From assembly GCF_003721595.1 (NCBI RefSeq), contig NZ_RJJR01000018.1:1-64000 (forward strand): 64,000 bases of DNA. Direction: 5' to 3'. How positions within the stretch are numbered: the stretch's first letter is position 1; the number at the start of each line of letters is the position of its first letter. This document shows positions 61,723 through 64,000 of this stretch, piece by piece. The notes beneath the pieces are model-generated. The model did not search any database. It saw only the letters and a program-made list of their open reading frames with translations, and was not told where the DNA came from. The position numbers were made by a program, and so were the translations under genes. Origin of the DNA: Hanamia caeni (GTDB taxonomy: Bacteria; Bacteroidota; Bacteroidia; Chitinophagales; Chitinophagaceae).

Positions 61723-64000
61723 ATGAATAAATTTTTCAGAACGTTTCTTGTCATCATGCTGCTACACGCAAGCATGGGTGTCTTTGCACAGGAACGAACC
61801 ATTACAGGGACAGTTGTTTCACAGGATGAAACACCCATCGACGGGGCTTCAGTGATTATCAAAGGAACCACGTCGGGAACTACTACAGACCATGAGGGAA
61901 AGTTTTCAATCATGGCAAACCCGGGGAGCACTTTATCTGTTAGCGCAGTAGGATATGTTACGCGCGAAGTAAAACCCGGAAATTCTTCAACCGTTTCTGT
62001 TACACTGGAGGCTGCCAACGCCCAATTGCAGGAAGTGGTAGTAACGGCATTGGGAATTAAAAAGGAAAGAAGGGGGCTAGGCTATTCTGTTTCCGATTTG
62101 AATTCAACGGAATTAATGAAGAATAAAAATACCAATGTGGTCAATTCCCTGGCCGGGAAAGTTCCGGGAGTAAATATTACCCAGTTTAGCGGTGCTGCAG
62201 GTGCGGGTGCATCCATCACCATTCGCGGTGGCAATTCCACTTCTGATGGCAGACAAAACCAGCCCCTGTTTGTGATTGATGGAATTATTTATGATAATTC
62301 TACTTCGGTAACGGGAAATACCGGAACCGACGGCCTCTCACGCAGCAATACCACCTATTCAAACCGTATTATGGATATCAATCCGGAAGACATAGCCAGC
62401 CTGTCCGTGCTGAAAGGTGCAGCGGCAGCGGCTTTATATGGTTCCAGGGCTGCAGACGGCGTTGTGATAATTACTACCAAGCAGGGAAAAGAAGGAAAAG
62501 TAACTGTAAATGTTAACAGTAAAATCAGTACCTCATGGGCTAATAAATTACCTGAAGCCCAAACCGTATTTGGGCCGGGAAGCTATGCCACCAACGGTGT
62601 TCTAAATACTTTGACCTACGATTCGTGGGGGCCGAAAATACCGGCAGACAGCACGATTTATGACAACATCGGCAACTTTTTCCAGAACGGAATTGTTTAT
62701 GATAATAATGTAAACCTGTCCGGAGGCACTAAAAACGGAAGTTTTTATTTGTCAGGATCCAATTTTAACCAAACAGGAATTATTCCCGGAACGGACTATA
62801 ATAAAACTACCTTCCGGTTGAATGGTGAACAAAAATATGGCCGCTTAACGCTGAACGCAAACGTGGCCTATTCAGTAGCCAACACGGGAAGAACATTGAC
62901 TACATCAGGGTTATATGGAGGTGGCGGAAACGGCGCTATGGGTGGGGTATACAGTTGGCCGCAAACATTTAATATGAAGAATTATATTAACCCGGATGGC
63001 ACGCAGTACCGCAAATTTGCCGGAACAGTAGCTTTGGAAGACGACATCAATAACCCTTACTGGATCATAAACGAGGATGATCTTACTTCAAAAACAAACC
63101 GTTTTACCGGTGGAGTAAGCGGAAACTTTGCAGTGACCAACTGGTGGGATATTACCGGCAAGATTGGCTATGATCAATACACGACCAATGATTATACGTA
63201 TATAGCTCCGGGTTCTGCCGTAAGCCCGATGTATCAGACTGGACGGCTCAGCAAAGACATGTTAGCCTACACTTATATTACCACTACGGTAATGAGTAAT
63301 TTTCATAAAACATTCGGAGAGTTTGATACGCATCTGATGTTGGGATCCACTACGGAGAACACCACTTCTGAAGGTCAAAACCACTGGGGCTATAATTTTG
63401 TTACTGCAGGCACTGTCAGCTTCAACAATATCGCGCCGGAAAATAAGTTTTTTACGGACGGAACCACACGCAAGCGATTGGTAGGCGCCTATGGCGAATT
63501 GGGCGTATCCTACAAAGACCTTATCTACCTGACTGCCACAGGTCGTAATGACTGGTCATCCACATTGCCCATTTCCAACCGTTCTTACTTTTATCCCTCA
63601 TTAAGTGGTTCATTTGTATTTACTCAATTATTGCATAGCAACAGTTTTCTTTCGTTCGGTAAAATCCGCGGAAGCTGGGCCCAGGTGGGTAAGGATGCAA
63701 ATCCTTATGCCACTTTAACGTATGTGAATAGCCCCATTACTATTACTTCCTACACAGGCATCGGCAACCAATACATAAGCGGCAATCCATTCCTGAAACC
63801 TGAAATTCAAAAATCATGGGAAATTGGTGGTGAGTTTAGGTTCCTGGATGGCAGATTAGGATTGGATTATACTTACTATCACAGTCAAACACAAAATCAA
63901 ATTGCACAGCCAAGATTATCCAATGCCAGCGGATATATCCTGGTTTCTATTAACTCGGGGTCTGTAATCAATAAAGGAATGGAAATCGCACTTACCGGCA
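61723..64000 (+). CDS. SusC/RagA TonB-dependent transporter (partial, runs off window)
   Basis: 759 codons are visible, starting MNKFFRTFLVIMLLHASMG and a signal cleavage at FAQ. A carboxypeptidase-like domain (TITGTVVSQDETPIDGASV) leads to the plug: LQEVVVTALGIKKERRGLGY, VNSLAGKVPGVNI, ASITIRGGNSTS, PLFVIDGIIYDN and AAAALYGSRAADGVVIITTK. Barrel sequence continues to the window end. There is no STN domain, unlike the SusC at 26480, so signalling to a FecR is not expected; the DeoR regulator upstream fits that. A SusD partner should follow beyond the window. Confidence 0.93.
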   Translation, partial: MNKFFRTFLVIMLLHASMGVFAQERTITGTVVSQDETPIDGASVIIKGTTSGTTTDHEGKFSIMANPGSTLSVSAVGYVTREVKPGNSSTVSVTLEAANAQLQEVVVTALGIKKERRGLGYSVSDLNSTELMKNKNTNVVNSLAGKVPGVNITQFSGAAGAGASITIRGGNSTSDGRQNQPLFVIDGIIYDNSTSVTGNTGTDGLSRSNTTYSNRIMDINPEDIASLSVLKGAAAAALYGSRAADGVVIITTKQGKEGKVTVNVNSKISTSWANKLPEAQTVFGPGSYATNGVLNTLTYDSWGPKIPADSTIYDNIGNFFQNGIVYDNNVNLSGGTKNGSFYLSGSNFNQTGIIPGTDYNKTTFRLNGEQKYGRLTLNANVAYSVANTGRTLTTSGLYGGGGNGAMGGVYSWPQTFNMKNYINPDGTQYRKFAGTVALEDDINNPYWIINEDDLTSKTNRFTGGVSGNFAVTNWWDITGKIGYDQYTTNDYTYIAPGSAVSPMYQTGRLSKDMLAYTYITTTVMSNFHKTFGEFDTHLMLGSTTENTTSEGQNHWGYNFVTAGTVSFNNIAPENKFFTDGTTRKRLVGAYGELGVSYKDLIYLTATGRNDWSSTLPISNRSYFYPSLSGSFVFTQLLHSNSFLSFGKIRGSWAQVGKDANPYATLTYVNSPITITSYTGIGNQYISGNPFLKPEIQKSWEIGGEFRFLDGRLGLDYTYYHSQTQNQIAQPRLSNASGYILVSINSGSVINKGMEIALTG

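Noticed and set aside
61689..62018. 109-codon minus-strand frame near the window end
   Set aside because: It is antisense to the signal peptide and carboxypeptidase-like domain of the SusC-like gene starting at 61723.

Overview
The window comes from a bacterium of the phylum Bacteroidota, most likely family Chitinophagaceae. The signs are an AT-rich sequence, SusC/SusD outer-membrane pairs, an ECF sigma/FecR switch feeding a SusC with an STN domain, DUF6266-type proteins, Bacteroidota-style -7 elements (TAnnTTTG), and REP-like palindromes beside a REP-associated transposase. No rRNA, tRNA or CRISPR array was seen.

Layout. 1-6.7 kb is accessory DNA: a lipoprotein, a HIRAN protein, two toxin-antitoxin loci (one broken), a HEPN-motif protein and small membrane proteins. 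Scattered through it are degenerate copies of the 3' end of a type IIG restriction-modification gene and a 90-bp hairpin element. 6.8-9.7 kb holds that RM gene, split in two reading frames. 9.7-11 kb is a REP/RAYT region followed by a decayed gene. 11.1-21.5 kb is mostly ordinary: serA, a serine hydrolase, a cyclase/VOC/SDR cluster, an SGNH hydrolase, a ScyD/ScyE-like lipoprotein, and a TPR sensor kinase lacking its ATPase domain. 22.3-32.1 kb is a sulfated-substrate utilisation locus read on the minus strand: ECF sigma, FecR, STN-SusC, SusD, sulfatase, and formylglycine-generating enzyme. 32.5-38 kb has an alcohol dehydrogenase plus many gene fragments and duplicated small genes.

The most interesting part is 38-49.3 kb. 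A tightly packed minus-strand operon encodes a TerB-like protein, a vWA-like lipoprotein, a three-helix membrane protein, a tubulin/FtsZ-like protein, a 1160-residue protein with an actin/Hsp70-type (ASKHA) ATPase fold, a MotA/ZorA-like channel with a long helical tail, and a MotB/OmpA-like (ZorB-like) partner. A secreted nuclease-fold lipoprotein and a nuclease fragment follow. The island lies between an N-terminal fragment (49.2 kb) and a C-terminal fragment (37.8-38.0 kb) of one agmatine-deiminase-like gene in the same orientation, so it appears to have inserted into that gene. I infer an ion-motive-force-powered envelope conflict or defence system related to Zorya but with cytoskeletal-type NTPases.

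50-59.3 kb continues the defence island: a GIY-YIG protein and a type I RM operon (hsdM, HigA-like regulator, unknown protein, PIN toxin, hsdS, hsdR). 59.4-64 kb has repeat DNA, a hypothetical protein, a DeoR-type regulator and the start of a second SusC-like transporter that runs off the window.
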